A stretch of 64,000 nt of DNA from Metridium senile (taxonomy: Eukaryota; Cnidaria; Anthozoa; Actiniaria; Metridiidae), in contig OX459099.1 of NCBI GenBank assembly GCA_949775045.1, positions 7,074,139-7,138,138 on the forward strand. Reading direction: 5' to 3'. The position numbers and the translations under genes were made by a program. Under the pieces are notes generated by a model, which was not told the DNA's origin, searched no databases, and saw only the letters and a list, made by a program, of their open reading frames with translations. This document shows, piece by piece, positions 52,521-60,326 of this stretch (within the stretch, counting starts at the first letter, position 1; each line of letters opens with the position of its first letter).

Positions 52521-52614
52521 GTAACTAGCCATTTTATTTCTATTACACAACCACCTAATGCCTGAGTCCTCGAGGGATTCTGATCCGCGCTTATCTCTCG
52601 TTGCAGAATCTCTC

Positions 52615-52719
52615 ATGGCTCAGGCACAAATTACCCGCTTTGACGATAGAACGCACCGCGTGCTCGCTACCATTTCGTATTACAACGATTATTTCGAATA
52701 CATGGGTGTGGGACTTTAA
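52615..52719 (+). CDS. Short early gene, 34 codons to TAA
   Basis: ATG eight bases after the 3' splice site at 52606. It encodes 34 residues (MAQAQITRFDDRTHRVLATI, then an aromatic stretch ending YMGVGL) before TAA at 52717-52719. The same frame continues open for 52 codons. The protein is unrecognised. Either a nonsense mutation has truncated a roughly 87-residue early protein, or the short form is real. Confidence 0.5.
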   Translation: MAQAQITRFDDRTHRVLATISYYNDYFEYMGVGL

Positions 52720-52878
52720 GATCCTCTAGACTTGCAAATCCTCAAGGAAGACGTGCAAATGGTTGACGAGTACATCAACGATTACATTCAACACCTCAAC
52801 GCAGACATATGGAGAAAAATACTTTTTTTTGACCGATTGCTCGTTCGTCAAAATCAACCATTTAAAATCCTTCACTAA
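52720..52878 (+). pseudogene. In-frame continuation after TAA
   Basis: 52 codons following the TAA without interruption to TAA 52876-52878, with a helical acidic character (LQILKEDVQMVDEYINDYI, ADIWRKILFFDRLL). There is no ATG at its start and no convincing intron around the stop. It looks like the severed C-terminal part of the 52615 gene. Confidence 0.45.
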
Positions 52879-52914
52879 AAAGTACACACCACGGTTATTT
52901 TATTTTTAGCGATC

Positions 52915-53136
52915 ATGTCGTGCTATAAATTGCAACCTTTTCATTTGAAATGTCACCATGTCATCATGCTTCTTCAACCGCCGCCAAACATAGGCAAAAC
53001 GGTCGAAGTCCCGGCGTGTCCTCACTGTAAAAAACCTGATCACTATTACCTCTGCCCACACTGTGCTCAAAATTTTTTCACGTGCCGCTGCGTCATTTCG
53101 GACTATTACAAATACTATCCAAATCAAAAAACCTAA
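52915..53136 (+). CDS. Small zinc-ribbon-like early protein
   Basis: 73 residues, ATG five bases after the 3' splice site ttttatttttag. His/Cys near the N-terminus (LKCHHV). Then CPHCKKPDHYYLCPHC and FTCRC form a treble-clef or ribbon-type zinc site. Too short to name. It is followed 14 bases later by the membrane protein at 53151 on the same predicted mRNA. Confidence 0.65.
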   Translation: MSCYKLQPFHLKCHHVIMLLQPPPNIGKTVEVPACPHCKKPDHYYLCPHCAQNFFTCRCVISDYYKYYPNQKT

Positions 53137-53150
53137 TCATTCGTCTCGCG

Positions 53151-53342
53151 ATGTTTGCTCTGATAACCGCGCTAGTCGTGCTCGTTTTGCTCTTTATTCT
53201 GATAAAAACCAAAAACAAACAGCCGGACGTGCGCCTGTGGGCCGTAAGCGTTTTTAAACAGATCACCGAAGAAGTGATCAAACAATTCCTAGTGAAAAAT
53301 GATTTAACGCGTACCATGCGCCACCAAAGAAGTCGTTTTTAG
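53151..53342 (+). CDS. Small single-pass membrane protein
   Basis: 63 residues, ATG at 53151 (an open frame further upstream overlaps the previous gene and has no better start). An N-terminal hydrophobic segment, FALITALVVLVLLFILI (residues 2-18), is followed by a basic cytoplasmic-type tail with a helical stretch (VSVFKQITEEVIKQFLVK). Small membrane proteins of this type occur in the early regions of many animal DNA viruses. No homologue is recognised. Confidence 0.6.
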   Translation: MFALITALVVLVLLFILIKTKNKQPDVRLWAVSVFKQITEEVIKQFLVKNDLTRTMRHQRSRF

Positions 53343-53364
53343 AGTATTATGTTTTTTACAGTCG

Positions 53365-53901
53365 ATGGCCGCCGCGGACGAAGACCCCATCCGATGCCCT
53401 TGTGACGTCCCCGCCAAACACTACAAGAGCAAGAAGAACATCGACTTCTCCAAATGTGGCGTAACCGTAGACCCCGACATCTACAAGAAGATGGCGCTCT
53501 GCACCACGCAAGCGGAAAAGAGAAAATTGTTGCAGAACACCGACTTGGGGTGTATGTTCAACCTCAAAACTGAAGACGTCGAACACCTACCCGATTCCGT
53601 TTTCAAGTACCCACCGTTCTGTCAACCCAAATGCCCCGAACACCATTGCTACGCTAAAATCGCCGTCTCCCACTCAACCAACAACAACAACCGATGTTTC
53701 TTTGCCTGCAGCGTCGGCTTCCCAAACATCCCTTGCGGCTTCTTCAAATGGTGCGACGACCAAGAGATCATCAAAGAAATGGAAAAACAATACTTGGAAA
53801 GTCTGGAGACGAAAACCGAGAAAAAAAAGGACGATGCCGCGCCACCCAAACGCAAGCGCGCCAAATGGATCAAAAAACCCATCGCCGTAGACGACGACTG
53901 A
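53365..53901 (+). CDS. GRF-type zinc-finger protein
   Basis: 178 residues, ATG four bases after the 3' splice site gttttttacag. An N-terminal Cys-containing region (RCPCDVP) leads to a zf-GRF domain at about 89-131: CPEHHCYAKIAVSHS, NNNRCFFACS and PCGFFKWCDD, with the characteristic CGFFKW core. The C-terminus is a charged helix and a bipartite basic NLS (KRKRAKWIKK). GRF fingers bind single-stranded nucleic acid in proteins such as NEIL3, TOP3A and APEX2, so a DNA-binding early protein is likely. The stop TGA is followed by CTA, a known leaky context, and by an open in-frame extension. Confidence 0.8.
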   Translation: MAAADEDPIRCPCDVPAKHYKSKKNIDFSKCGVTVDPDIYKKMALCTTQAEKRKLLQNTDLGCMFNLKTEDVEHLPDSVFKYPPFCQPKCPEHHCYAKIAVSHSTNNNNRCFFACSVGFPNIPCGFFKWCDDQEIIKEMEKQYLESLETKTEKKKDDAAPPKRKRAKWIKKPIAVDDD

Positions 53902-54201
53902 CTATATGAACCTTTCGAAGCAAGACAAAAGACCACTCCTCGCTTCACCCCCAGCTTTGGCACACCGTACAAACCGTTATTCAGACAAGCCTTTGGTTGC
54001 GGTCCGTTAGACCCTCACAACCCGTTCCCATCACACGCCTACCCCGCCAGTTCTTCGTTTGGATCGCCATTCGTCCGACCCACCAACAACTTTGGTCTGT
54101 TTGGTCGTCTTCCCAGGAGCACTTCTCCACCACCGCTCACGCTCGGCACACCGACCACTTCAAACGACGAAACCCCAGAATCCTACAACGTCCTCTTCTA
54201 A
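53902..54201 (+). CDS. In-frame FG/P-rich extension after UGA-CUA
   Basis: 99 codons continuing the GRF gene frame after TGA (53899-53901) to TAA (54199-54201). Rich in Phe-Gly and Gly-Thr-Pro motifs (FTPSFGTPYKP, SSSFGSPF, NNFGLFG, TLGTPTT), with no ATG at the start. UGA followed by CUA is the best documented readthrough context in animals. Translated, it would add a disordered, FG-nucleoporin-like tail to a minority of the GRF protein. Confidence 0.55.
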   Translation, partial: LYEPFEARQKTTPRFTPSFGTPYKPLFRQAFGCGPLDPHNPFPSHAYPASSSFGSPFVRPTNNFGLFGRLPRSTSPPPLTLGTPTTSNDETPESYNVLF

Positions 54202-54202
54202 G

Positions 54203-54322
54203 ATGTTCTTCTCCCTGCTCACCGTGGCTCTCATGCTGTACGAAGACTGGAGACGTTGTCACAGTCCCCACTCTTCGTTCAACCACTCATTGTATAAGGC
54301 TTTAATATCACATGTAAAGTAA
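54203..54322 (+). CDS. Small hydrophobic ORF
   Basis: 39 residues with ATG one base after the TAA of the FG-rich extension. A hydrophobic N-terminus (MFFSLLTVALMLY) is followed by a His/Ser-rich tail. The poly(A) signal AATAAA is at 54330-54335. May be a tiny membrane peptide or chance. Confidence 0.4.
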   Translation: MFFSLLTVALMLYEDWRRCHSPHSSFNHSLYKALISHVK

Positions 54323-54329
54323 ATTTTGA

Positions 54330-54335
54330 AATAAA
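54330..54335 (+). terminator. Poly(A) signal within the rightward early unit
   Basis: AATAAA 8 bases after the 54203 ORF and 25 bases before the next 3' splice site. Confidence 0.65.
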
Positions 54336-54374
54336 ACCAGTTTGTAACTCAACTTGTGCAGTCGTGTTGCAAAA

Positions 54375-54878
54375 ATGCTCTCCTCGCCACGCTACTTCGA
54401 GTACATCCTCAAAGACTTCGACGAAGTCGACGCCATTGTGCGCAAAGAGTTCGGCGATCTCGACTACCTCGACGTGCGCCACCACAACTTTCTCGATACC
54501 GGCTTTCACCGCCACGTCGTCGTGCGCAACTGCCCCTACCTAGGCGGTGTCAAAAACATGCTAGGCACGAACGCCGAGCTGGTGACCGACTCGCCTCTGC
54601 TCCTGAAGCTGGGCAAACACGTGTGGCAGTGCAGCGAGATCTCCCAGAAAGACATCCTCCGCCACGTGGGCGAACTGTGCTCACCCACCATGTGCCGCTG
54701 TCCTCACGCCGGCTGCCAAAAGATCCCCATCATCGTCCACGCAGGGCACACGTTCAACCACTTCGCCAAGTTCGCCAACGACCGTCACACCTTCGGCATA
54801 AACCTCTACCCTCACATGCAATGCCCCCACACCGACTCCGACGCCCCACGCTTCGAGGCCGCCAATCGTCTATGCTAA
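54375..54878 (+). CDS. Right-end paralogue 1
   Basis: 167 residues from the ATG at 54375, just after the 3' splice site caacttgtgcag. Not a known family, but clearly homologous to the gene at 55341. Shared elements are FEYILKDFDEVD against FSYKIHRFDGVE, a following R-x-E acidic segment, a VVVRNCP/ILVDNP strand, and LLKLGKHVWQC against YSHLGKHVISC with a D-x-L-x-x-V helix and LC after it. This copy adds Cys/His clusters at the C-terminus (TMCRCPHAGC, HMQCPHTD) that suggest zinc binding. High GC at third positions supports real coding. Confidence 0.7.
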   Translation: MLSSPRYFEYILKDFDEVDAIVRKEFGDLDYLDVRHHNFLDTGFHRHVVVRNCPYLGGVKNMLGTNAELVTDSPLLLKLGKHVWQCSEISQKDILRHVGELCSPTMCRCPHAGCQKIPIIVHAGHTFNHFAKFANDRHTFGINLYPHMQCPHTDSDAPRFEAANRLC

Positions 54879-54901
54879 CCTTATTCTTTGTTTGCCCTCT
54901 C

Positions 54902-54903
54902 AG
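54902..54903 (+). promoter_or_regulatory. Textbook 3' splice site with branch point
   Basis: tgctaac (54874-54880), a pyrimidine tract and ctctcag ending at 54903. The branch-like sequence overlaps the stop of paralogue 1. Confidence 0.7.
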
Positions 54904-55269
54904 TGTATAGAATGCCAAATGGGTGTCGCAATTATGTTTCTCGACACAACCGACAAGTGCCTGTTCTGTCAGAGGGACCACACTACGCTGCTCCGCCCCG
55001 CATGTACGTTCCGCCTAGCGAACGAGACCTTCGAGGCCATGATGAGCATACACCCGCTCCCGATTACTCAACCCCTGAGTGTGTGGCGCGACTCGTACGT
55101 GATGCACGGCGCGCAGTCCAAGCTTCTGTACGCCACAGTCCTGAACCACAAGAGGCAGCAGGACATGATGCGGGGGGACATCCTCGGGATAGCATGGGTC
55201 CAGACGATGCAGAAGCGCAGGGAGCGCATAGGCAAAGCGATACTTCTGAGTACATCCCACCGCCACTAG
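54904..55269 (+). CDS. Early zinc-finger exon or gene, overlapping a second frame
   Basis: From the 3' splice site the frame opens directly with CIECQMG and continues with KCLFCQRDH, a four-Cys zinc site, then a helical basic region (MMRGDILGIAWVQTMQKRRERI). If an ATG is needed it is at 54919, losing the first Cys pair, so an in-phase upstream exon is possible, as in the leftward unit. Codons are strongly GC-ending, which favours this frame as the main one. An alternative frame from ATG 54912 to 55298 is also open. No homologue is recognised. Confidence 0.6.
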   Translation, partial: CIECQMGVAIMFLDTTDKCLFCQRDHTTLLRPACTFRLANETFEAMMSIHPLPITQPLSVWRDSYVMHGAQSKLLYATVLNHKRQQDMMRGDILGIAWVQTMQKRRERIGKAILLSTSHRH

Positions 55270-55298
55270 AGAACGACCCCATCGTCGCCGCGGCGTGA
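54912..55298 (+). CDS. Possible overlapping gene, Pro/Tyr-rich
   Basis: 128 residues from the first ATG in the exon, overlapping the zinc-finger frame almost completely. Low-complexity, with YVPPSERD, PAPDYSTPE and EYIPPPLEND motifs resembling short proline-based docking sites. Lower GC at third positions makes it the weaker frame, but it has the first ATG downstream of the splice site. Confidence 0.3.
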   Translation: MPNGCRNYVSRHNRQVPVLSEGPHYAAPPRMYVPPSERDLRGHDEHTPAPDYSTPECVARLVRDARRAVQASVRHSPEPQEAAGHDAGGHPRDSMGPDDAEAQGAHRQSDTSEYIPPPLENDPIVAAA

Positions 55299-55340
55299 CC
55301 TCCACCAAACGCCTTTCCGCCGAAGCCGACGACGTGGCCG

Positions 55341-55907
55341 ATGATGCCTCCGCCGCCACAAACCCTCATGCCTCCGTCGTTCTACGAGACGCAGACGCAG
55401 ACGCCGCCACCGCCACCGACACCCTTCGAGCAGCCGCAGTTCTTCAGAACCCTGCCGCCGGTGCTGTTCTCCTACAAGATCCATCGCTTCGACGGCGTCG
55501 AGCCCTTCCTGCGCCAGGAGCTGGCCGATCGCAAATTCATGGTGATCGCCGAGACCGAGAACGACTTCGTGTACTACATCCTCGTGGACAACCCGGCGTT
55601 CGCTCCCCAGCAAGACTACCTGGGGCGCACGGCCTACTTCGCCGAGGACACCAAGCTGTACTCCCACCTGGGCAAGCACGTCATCTCGTGCAACCGCCAC
55701 GTGACGCACGACGACGTCCTGCTGCTCGTGCGTCTGCTGTGCTGTCGGGACAACATCCCCGTCACCTTCGCACACGTTCACCCCTACTTCTGCGGACTCG
55801 TCGACACCGTGAGGAACTCCTCCACCGGCGTCGTCGCCGTCCCGCCCCACAAGATGAGCAAGGCCTTGTCCCACCTACCCGACCTGTTCCACTTTTGGAA
55901 CCTGTAA
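55341..55907 (+). CDS. Right-end paralogue 2
   Basis: 188 residues, ATG at 55341. The Pro-rich start (MMPPPPQTL, TPPPPPTPFEQPQ) is absent from paralogue 1. The shared domain runs from about residue 42 to 140 (FSYKIHRFDGVEPFL, ILVDNPAF, YLGRTAYFAEDTKL, LGKHVISC, VRLLCC). It is the last gene before the right terminus. AATAAA at 55928-55933 would end the rightward early unit. The function is unknown. The tandem arrangement shows duplication with divergence. Confidence 0.7.
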   Translation: MMPPPPQTLMPPSFYETQTQTPPPPPTPFEQPQFFRTLPPVLFSYKIHRFDGVEPFLRQELADRKFMVIAETENDFVYYILVDNPAFAPQQDYLGRTAYFAEDTKLYSHLGKHVISCNRHVTHDDVLLLVRLLCCRDNIPVTFAHVHPYFCGLVDTVRNSSTGVVAVPPHKMSKALSHLPDLFHFWNL

Positions 55908-55927
55908 AGCAGACGAGAAAGACAAAA

Positions 55928-55933
55928 AATAAA
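55928..55933 (+). terminator. Poly(A) signal, right end
   Basis: AATAAA 20 bases after the last gene and 42 bases before the terminal repeat. Confidence 0.7.
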
Positions 55934-55974
55934 ATGTACTAAAAACCATTTTTTCAAATTAAAAACCACTCGAT

Positions 55975-56304
55975 CAAAAACACCGACTCGACGCCCGCCG
56001 CCGACCTTCCTCGCGCGCGCGCGCGCGAAGCGCGCGCTCACGCGCGTCGGCGACTTGGACGCCGCCCGCGCCCCCCTCCCGGCGAACCGAGGCCCAGGCG
56101 TCGGCCCGGTCACGCGCGTTGCGTGATGTCGAGGTGGCGTGACTGTCACGGAGGCGTGGGGGTGGGCGGTTGTTAGGGACGCGCTGGGGGTGGGGAGGTT
56201 GCCTTGGATACGGTTGGTTTGTTTAGATGCTGAGCTGGTACTTGAAGTGGTTGATAGGTGGCATCTCATTACAGGTCACATATACATATGCCCCATATAC
56301 TACT
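55975..56304. repeat. Polinton 1 right terminal inverted repeat
   Basis: Inverted match of 30884-31213, 330 bp, ending ACTACT. Confidence 0.95.
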
Positions 56305-56310
56305 AAGCTC
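56305..56310. repeat. Target site duplication AAGCTC, right
   Basis: Matches 30878-30883. Joins repeat segment B that follows. Confidence 0.95.
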
Positions 56311-57808
56311 TGGGTTACGTCATTGAATATGCTTGTATATTGGTGAATAAAGACTCGAATTAGAACAGTTTCAGTGTCTTCACTTTATTCTTCAATATGT
56401 TTACTTCATAATTTGAATATTATACAAACTTTGTGGCATGCTGTTCTATGAATGTTATATTGTCTATGTGTGTCGTTTTTTACTCGAAAAACGACTTATT
56501 TAGGGGGAAAATTGAAGTTTTAGTTTGACCTACCTCACCTCTTACTAATAAGAAGACAAGGCTGGACACACGCCACAAGGTCACCCTCGAACTCGGCGCC
56601 CAAAACGATACTTTCTCCAATCGAATTCCATCGAAACTTCTGGTATAGACAGAGGGATAATTGAACTAAATCATGCCGAAATTTCATGAGAATACCTTTT
56701 GGCAAGGCAGAGCAATCGTACGATATTTGCCAAATTTCGTCAAGAACTGAGGCTCGGTAAAATGAAGTCGGACACCGGATGTCCAACGGCTCTTGAAGCC
56801 TCGACCTGGAGATACGAAACCCATGCCCACGGAGGGACGGTACATTCGTGTCGGAGAGGTCATTTTCCCTGCAAGTTTGTTGTTTGTGTGTCAAAACCTT
56901 TTCCTTCGATCGTTTGAATATATATTTGATGCAATTAATAATATGAATGTTAGTATATATGACCAAAACAATAATTGTAATTCTTTTAATCGTAATGTGA
57001 AGGTAAGCTCATTGATGGCTTTCAGTATGATATATGTGCGTTTTGAAATGCATTCACCACGCCACTTACATGCAGACACGCACATACACACATTTTATTT
57101 ATATCAATAGGTGACTAAAAAGCTTGAAACTAAGATAAAATGATATGGATTGAGTTTGATATGTTTTTCGAACGTATATCTTTGAATACACACATATATT
57201 GATTTTGATTTTTAATTAAAAGCAAAGTGAAACCAATTTTTCGGCTATATACTGTTCTATTTTGTAATAGTTATAAGTTTAGCCAAATAGACAATGTACT
57301 GGCTATAAAAGAAGTATTTTTCTTGCAGTTTTGAGTAACTTTTTATGTATTTACTCAATCGACGAGTTGTAGACTAACTCGCAACGGGAACGCCTCTTAC
57401 ACGAAAGCTGATAGACTATAAAATTACCACGAGGTCATGTACGATGTCCATAATAACTATTCATGAAAACTGAAGCTTCAAAGTTTTTTATCTCTAGCTC
57501 ATTTTTACAATAATAGTTGTAAATGTAATTTGTTGATCTAAATTGTTCGTATTTTATGTCAACGATTCTTTGTCGATTCCCAGAATTTGTGTCATTGTGC
57601 AATTTTTTTGGCTTTGTACCAGAAATAATTATTGTACTTTTAATTAAATAACCCATTGTTTTCACTCTGCGTTAAACCAACGAATAGACTGACGACGAGA
57701 TGCATTATTTTTGATATATAAACAACAGTTTAGATAAGAGAAACGACTCTGCCGATTCCCAGAATTTGTGTCGTTGACAACGCCTATTCCCACAGGCAGC
57801 CCAAGCTC
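56311..57808. repeat. Host repeat B-A between the two Polintons
   Basis: Corresponds to 29366-30883 with an offset of 26,945 bp, falling to 26,925 after a 20-bp difference (the 30649-30668 segment is absent here). A T/A difference is visible at 57648 against 30723. It ends in AAGCTC at 57803-57808. Confidence 0.9.
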
Positions 57809-58138
57809 AGTAGTATATGGGGCATATGTATATGTGACCTGTAATGAGATGCCACCTATCAACCACTTCAAGTACCAGCTCAGCATCTAAACAAACCAAC
57901 CGTATCCAAGGCAACCTCCCCACCCCCAGCGCGTCCCTAACAACCGCCCACCCCCACGCCTCCGTGACAGTCACGCCACCTCGACATCACGCAACGCGCG
58001 TGACCGGGCCGACGCCTGGGCCTCGGTTCGCCGGGAGGGGGGCGCGGGCGGCGTCCAAGTCGCCGACGCGCGTGAGCGCGCGCTTCGCGCGCGCGCGCGC
58101 GAGGAGGGTCGGCGGCGGGCGTCGAGTCGGTGTTTTTG
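57809..58138. repeat. Polinton 2 left terminal inverted repeat
   Basis: Same 330 bp as 30884-31213. Confidence 0.93.
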
Positions 58139-58184
58139 GGTTTAACGTTTTTTTATTTCTACATTCGTTTTACGGCGCTTTTCT

Positions 58185-58568
58185 CTAGACTCTGATGTAC
58201 TGGCTGTAGGCTGGTTTCTTATACTGGTTGTAGGTGTTCTTGGCTCCCTTGTAGCCGATCTTGGCGATGGTCTTGGCCATGGTGCCCCAGCCCGGGGCGG
58301 GGCCGGACAGGATGGTGCTCAGGCCCTCGGCGATCTGCTCCTGGATGTAGGGCACGCTGCCCTTCTTGTGTCGGCGGCGCGCGACGGCACCGCCGCCCTG
58401 CTTATTCCTCCATCCCCCGCGCGGGGTCTTCTTCACCTTGCCCCACCCCTGTTGTGTGCGCTTTCGGCGCTGCTCCAGGTCCCACAGCTCGCTGGCGCCC
58501 CACATGCCCCCCAGCTGCGGGGTCTTTCTAGTCCTTCTCCTCTTGCCCGTTCGTGTTCCCTTCTTCAT
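58185..58568 (-). CDS. Basic virion core protein candidate, copy 2
   Basis: Translation identical to 31260-31643: Arg/Lys-rich with QLGG, PRGG and QGGG motifs and a Tyr-rich C-terminus. Confidence 0.75.
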   Translation of the reverse strand: MKKGTRTGKRRRTRKTPQLGGMWGASELWDLEQRRKRTQQGWGKVKKTPRGGWRNKQGGGAVARRRHKKGSVPYIQEQIAEGLSTILSGPAPGWGTMAKTIAKIGYKGAKNTYNQYKKPAYSQYIRV

Positions 58569-58599
58569 CTCGACGGTGCGTGCGGACTGATCGGGGTGT

Positions 58600-58812
58600 T
58601 CACTTGTCGAGCGCCTTTAAGCCCGCGTTGACTCCGTACCCCGCGCCGGCGGCGACGGCGCCGCCTGCGGCTGCCTTGGCGGCGGCGATCGCCAGGGGGA
58701 TCAGCGCCGCGAGAAAGAAGGCGCCGCCCTTCTGAGTTCGGCGCCCCCCGCCCATCTGCTTGGCACGCGGCGATCGTCTCTTAGGTCGTCGTCCTCCGCG
58801 TTGGCGTTTCAT
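58600..58812 (-). CDS. pX-like core peptide precursor, copy 2
   Basis: Identical to 31675-31887: basic region, QKGG, hydrophobic alanine-rich segment. Confidence 0.75.
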   Translation of the reverse strand: MKRQRGGRRPKRRSPRAKQMGGGRRTQKGGAFFLAALIPLAIAAAKAAAGGAVAAGAGYGVNAGLKALDK

Positions 58813-58861
58813 GACGGTGCGGTGGTTTTGAGAAAATGAGACGTGGGTCGTCGGGGTGTGC

Positions 58862-59191
58862 TTATATGCCGATCCGACCGGGGCCCATCGGAAATCGTCG
58901 CCTCCACGGGCCTCTTTGTCCTCCTTGATTATAATTTGCCAGCAGCTCGCTCATCGGTGTGCGGGTGCGACCGCCTCGCTGCTTTCTCTTCTTCTTCTTC
59001 TGTCTCTTCATGCGTGCCAGTATCTTGCTCACTGTGGCGTACGAGGGTTCGGTTCTCATTGGGAACGTGCTTCCCCCCGACTGCCTTCTCCTGCGACTTC
59101 CCCCCGTCTGGTCGTCCCAGGTGCTCTTGAGGGGCACTGATGGCATCACGCCTCCTCTCTGCCTCTTCCGTCCTCCCTTTTGTCTCGGCAT
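58862..59191 (-). CDS. Basic virion protein with six GG sites, copy 2
   Basis: Identical in translation to 31937-32266. Confidence 0.7.
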   Translation of the reverse strand: MPRQKGGRKRQRGGVMPSVPLKSTWDDQTGGSRRRRQSGGSTFPMRTEPSYATVSKILARMKRQKKKKRKQRGGRTRTPMSELLANYNQGGQRGPWRRRFPMGPGRIGI

Positions 59192-59278
59192 GCTGCTCGG
59201 AAATGGTACATAACGGGGCGCGTGTGCTTATTTAATCATATCTCGTCAGAGACGTGGACGGTGCGGACACATCGAAGT

Positions 59279-59584
59279 ATGGGAAAGCGACGACAGTCGG
59301 GCGGTCGCCGCCAGCGCGGTGGTAATATATTCAAGAAGCTGGGGAAGAGGTTCGGGAGCGGTATCCTCGCCAAGTCGGGAGGCGTCACCGATATGGTGGC
59401 GGGGAAGGCCGACGGGCTGTTGAAGGATCTAATTAAAAAGAAGGTGAAGAACAAGGTGGCGCGCGAGCTGTTGGTTGGGCAGCTGAACGCTGCCAGACCC
59501 ATCCTGGTGCGTGAGGCCAAGAAGGCCCTGGGGCAGAGCGGGTCTGGGTGGCGTCGGCGACAACGTCGCCGCCGCCGCATGTGA
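59279..59584 (+). CDS. Small basic protein with amphipathic helix, copy 2
   Basis: As 32354-32659 but with Arg at residue 11 (CGC) where copy 1 has Leu (CTC), just before the QRGG motif. Arg extends the basic run seen in sibling proteins, so the copy 1 Leu may be the derived state. Confidence 0.7.
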   Translation: MGKRRQSGGRRQRGGNIFKKLGKRFGSGILAKSGGVTDMVAGKADGLLKDLIKKKVKNKVARELLVGQLNAARPILVREAKKALGQSGSGWRRRQRRRRRM

Positions 59585-59608
59585 AACTGGTTCATTCCGT
59601 CGCTCGCC

Positions 59609-60106
59609 ATGGGGAGGAACAGCAGCGGGGAAGCGTGGCTCAAGAAGGCGCTCAAATGCAAGATCTGTGATCAGGAATGTTACAAGATGAAAGAACTCCG
59701 CAAGACTCACGAGCGCATTTTCAGAGGCATGTTTGAGTTCATGCAGAGGATGAACGAGGGGGCGTACCCCAAGACCCGGTTGCAGAAGCGGTACGTCTGC
59801 TTTCTCCGGTACGTGGCACGCACTCGAAAGGCGCCAATCCTCTTCACGTTCAAGGAGAGTCAGCTGTATCATTACATCGTCGCTTCTTGCAAGAAGCAGC
59901 GACGAACAAAGATGGAGGACAAGAAAAAAGGGATACACCTGGCTCATTACAAGTACGAGCTACCGTCGTTGGATCTCGAAGAAGAGGTGAGCGATTGGGA
60001 GCGGGAGCTCAAAGTTGAAGATGATGGAAGTTGGGAAGAGTGGAAACCGTTGGCGGCGTTAGAACCTTACGAATCAGGTGTAAATCCTTTCGAACCCTAT
60101 GATTGA
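59609..60106 (+). CDS. Cys-finger paralogue 1, copy 2
   Basis: Identical to 32684-33181, including the TGA stop and the candidate 36-nt intron signals. Confidence 0.75.
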   Translation: MGRNSSGEAWLKKALKCKICDQECYKMKELRKTHERIFRGMFEFMQRMNEGAYPKTRLQKRYVCFLRYVARTRKAPILFTFKESQLYHYIVASCKKQRRTKMEDKKKGIHLAHYKYELPSLDLEEEVSDWERELKVEDDGSWEEWKPLAALEPYESGVNPFEPYD

Positions 60107-60295
60107 TTTTTGCAGACGAATGTGACCCGCTTCCCACGTGCACGGCAAAAGGCGATAGAATCAGGTGCTCTGACGGTGGCTCAAGAGATAAAGATAAAGA
60201 GATATCATCGAGACGAAGATCGACGTTACTACAGAACTATGGGTTTGTTAGATAAAAGACCTAAAGAATATCATGATAATTTCTATGATTTCTAA
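60107..60295 (+). CDS. In-frame extension after TGA, copy 2
   Basis: Same 62-codon open extension as 33182-33370. Retention in both copies says little about selection because the copies are so young. Confidence 0.5.
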   Translation, partial: FLQTNVTRFPRARQKAIESGALTVAQEIKIKRYHRDEDRRYYRTMGLLDKRPKEYHDNFYDF

Positions 60296-60326
60296 TAAAA
60301 GAAGAGGAAACGTTGATGGTGTTGTC

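Larger units (their letters stand above)
30884..56304. mobile_element. Complete Maverick/Polinton (adintovirus-like) element, copy 1
   Basis: 25,421 bp, starting AGTAGTATAT and ending ATATACTACT, with 330-bp terminal inverted repeats and the 6-bp duplication AAGCTC. It encodes all hallmark Polinton proteins: family B polymerase, rve integrase with chromodomain, packaging ATPase, adenain-like protease, double-jelly-roll capsid protein and penton. All of these are open from ATG to stop, so the copy may be intact. Local exceptions are in-frame stops at 33179, 52717 and 53899. The virion genes are GC-rich. The leftward early block (48082-52315) is visibly AT-rich. Confidence 0.96.

Noticed and set aside
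48082..55907. LXCXE-type retinoblastoma-binding motif as in adintovirus oncoid proteins
   Set aside because: Searched by eye in all early frames. Only poor variants (for example LCCRD in the 55341 protein) were found, so no oncoid call is made.
30884..57808. Viral head-to-tail concatemer as the origin of the two Polintons
   Set aside because: About 1.5 kb of host repeat plus intact target duplications separate the copies, so a replication concatemer does not fit. Host unequal crossing-over or assembly error does.
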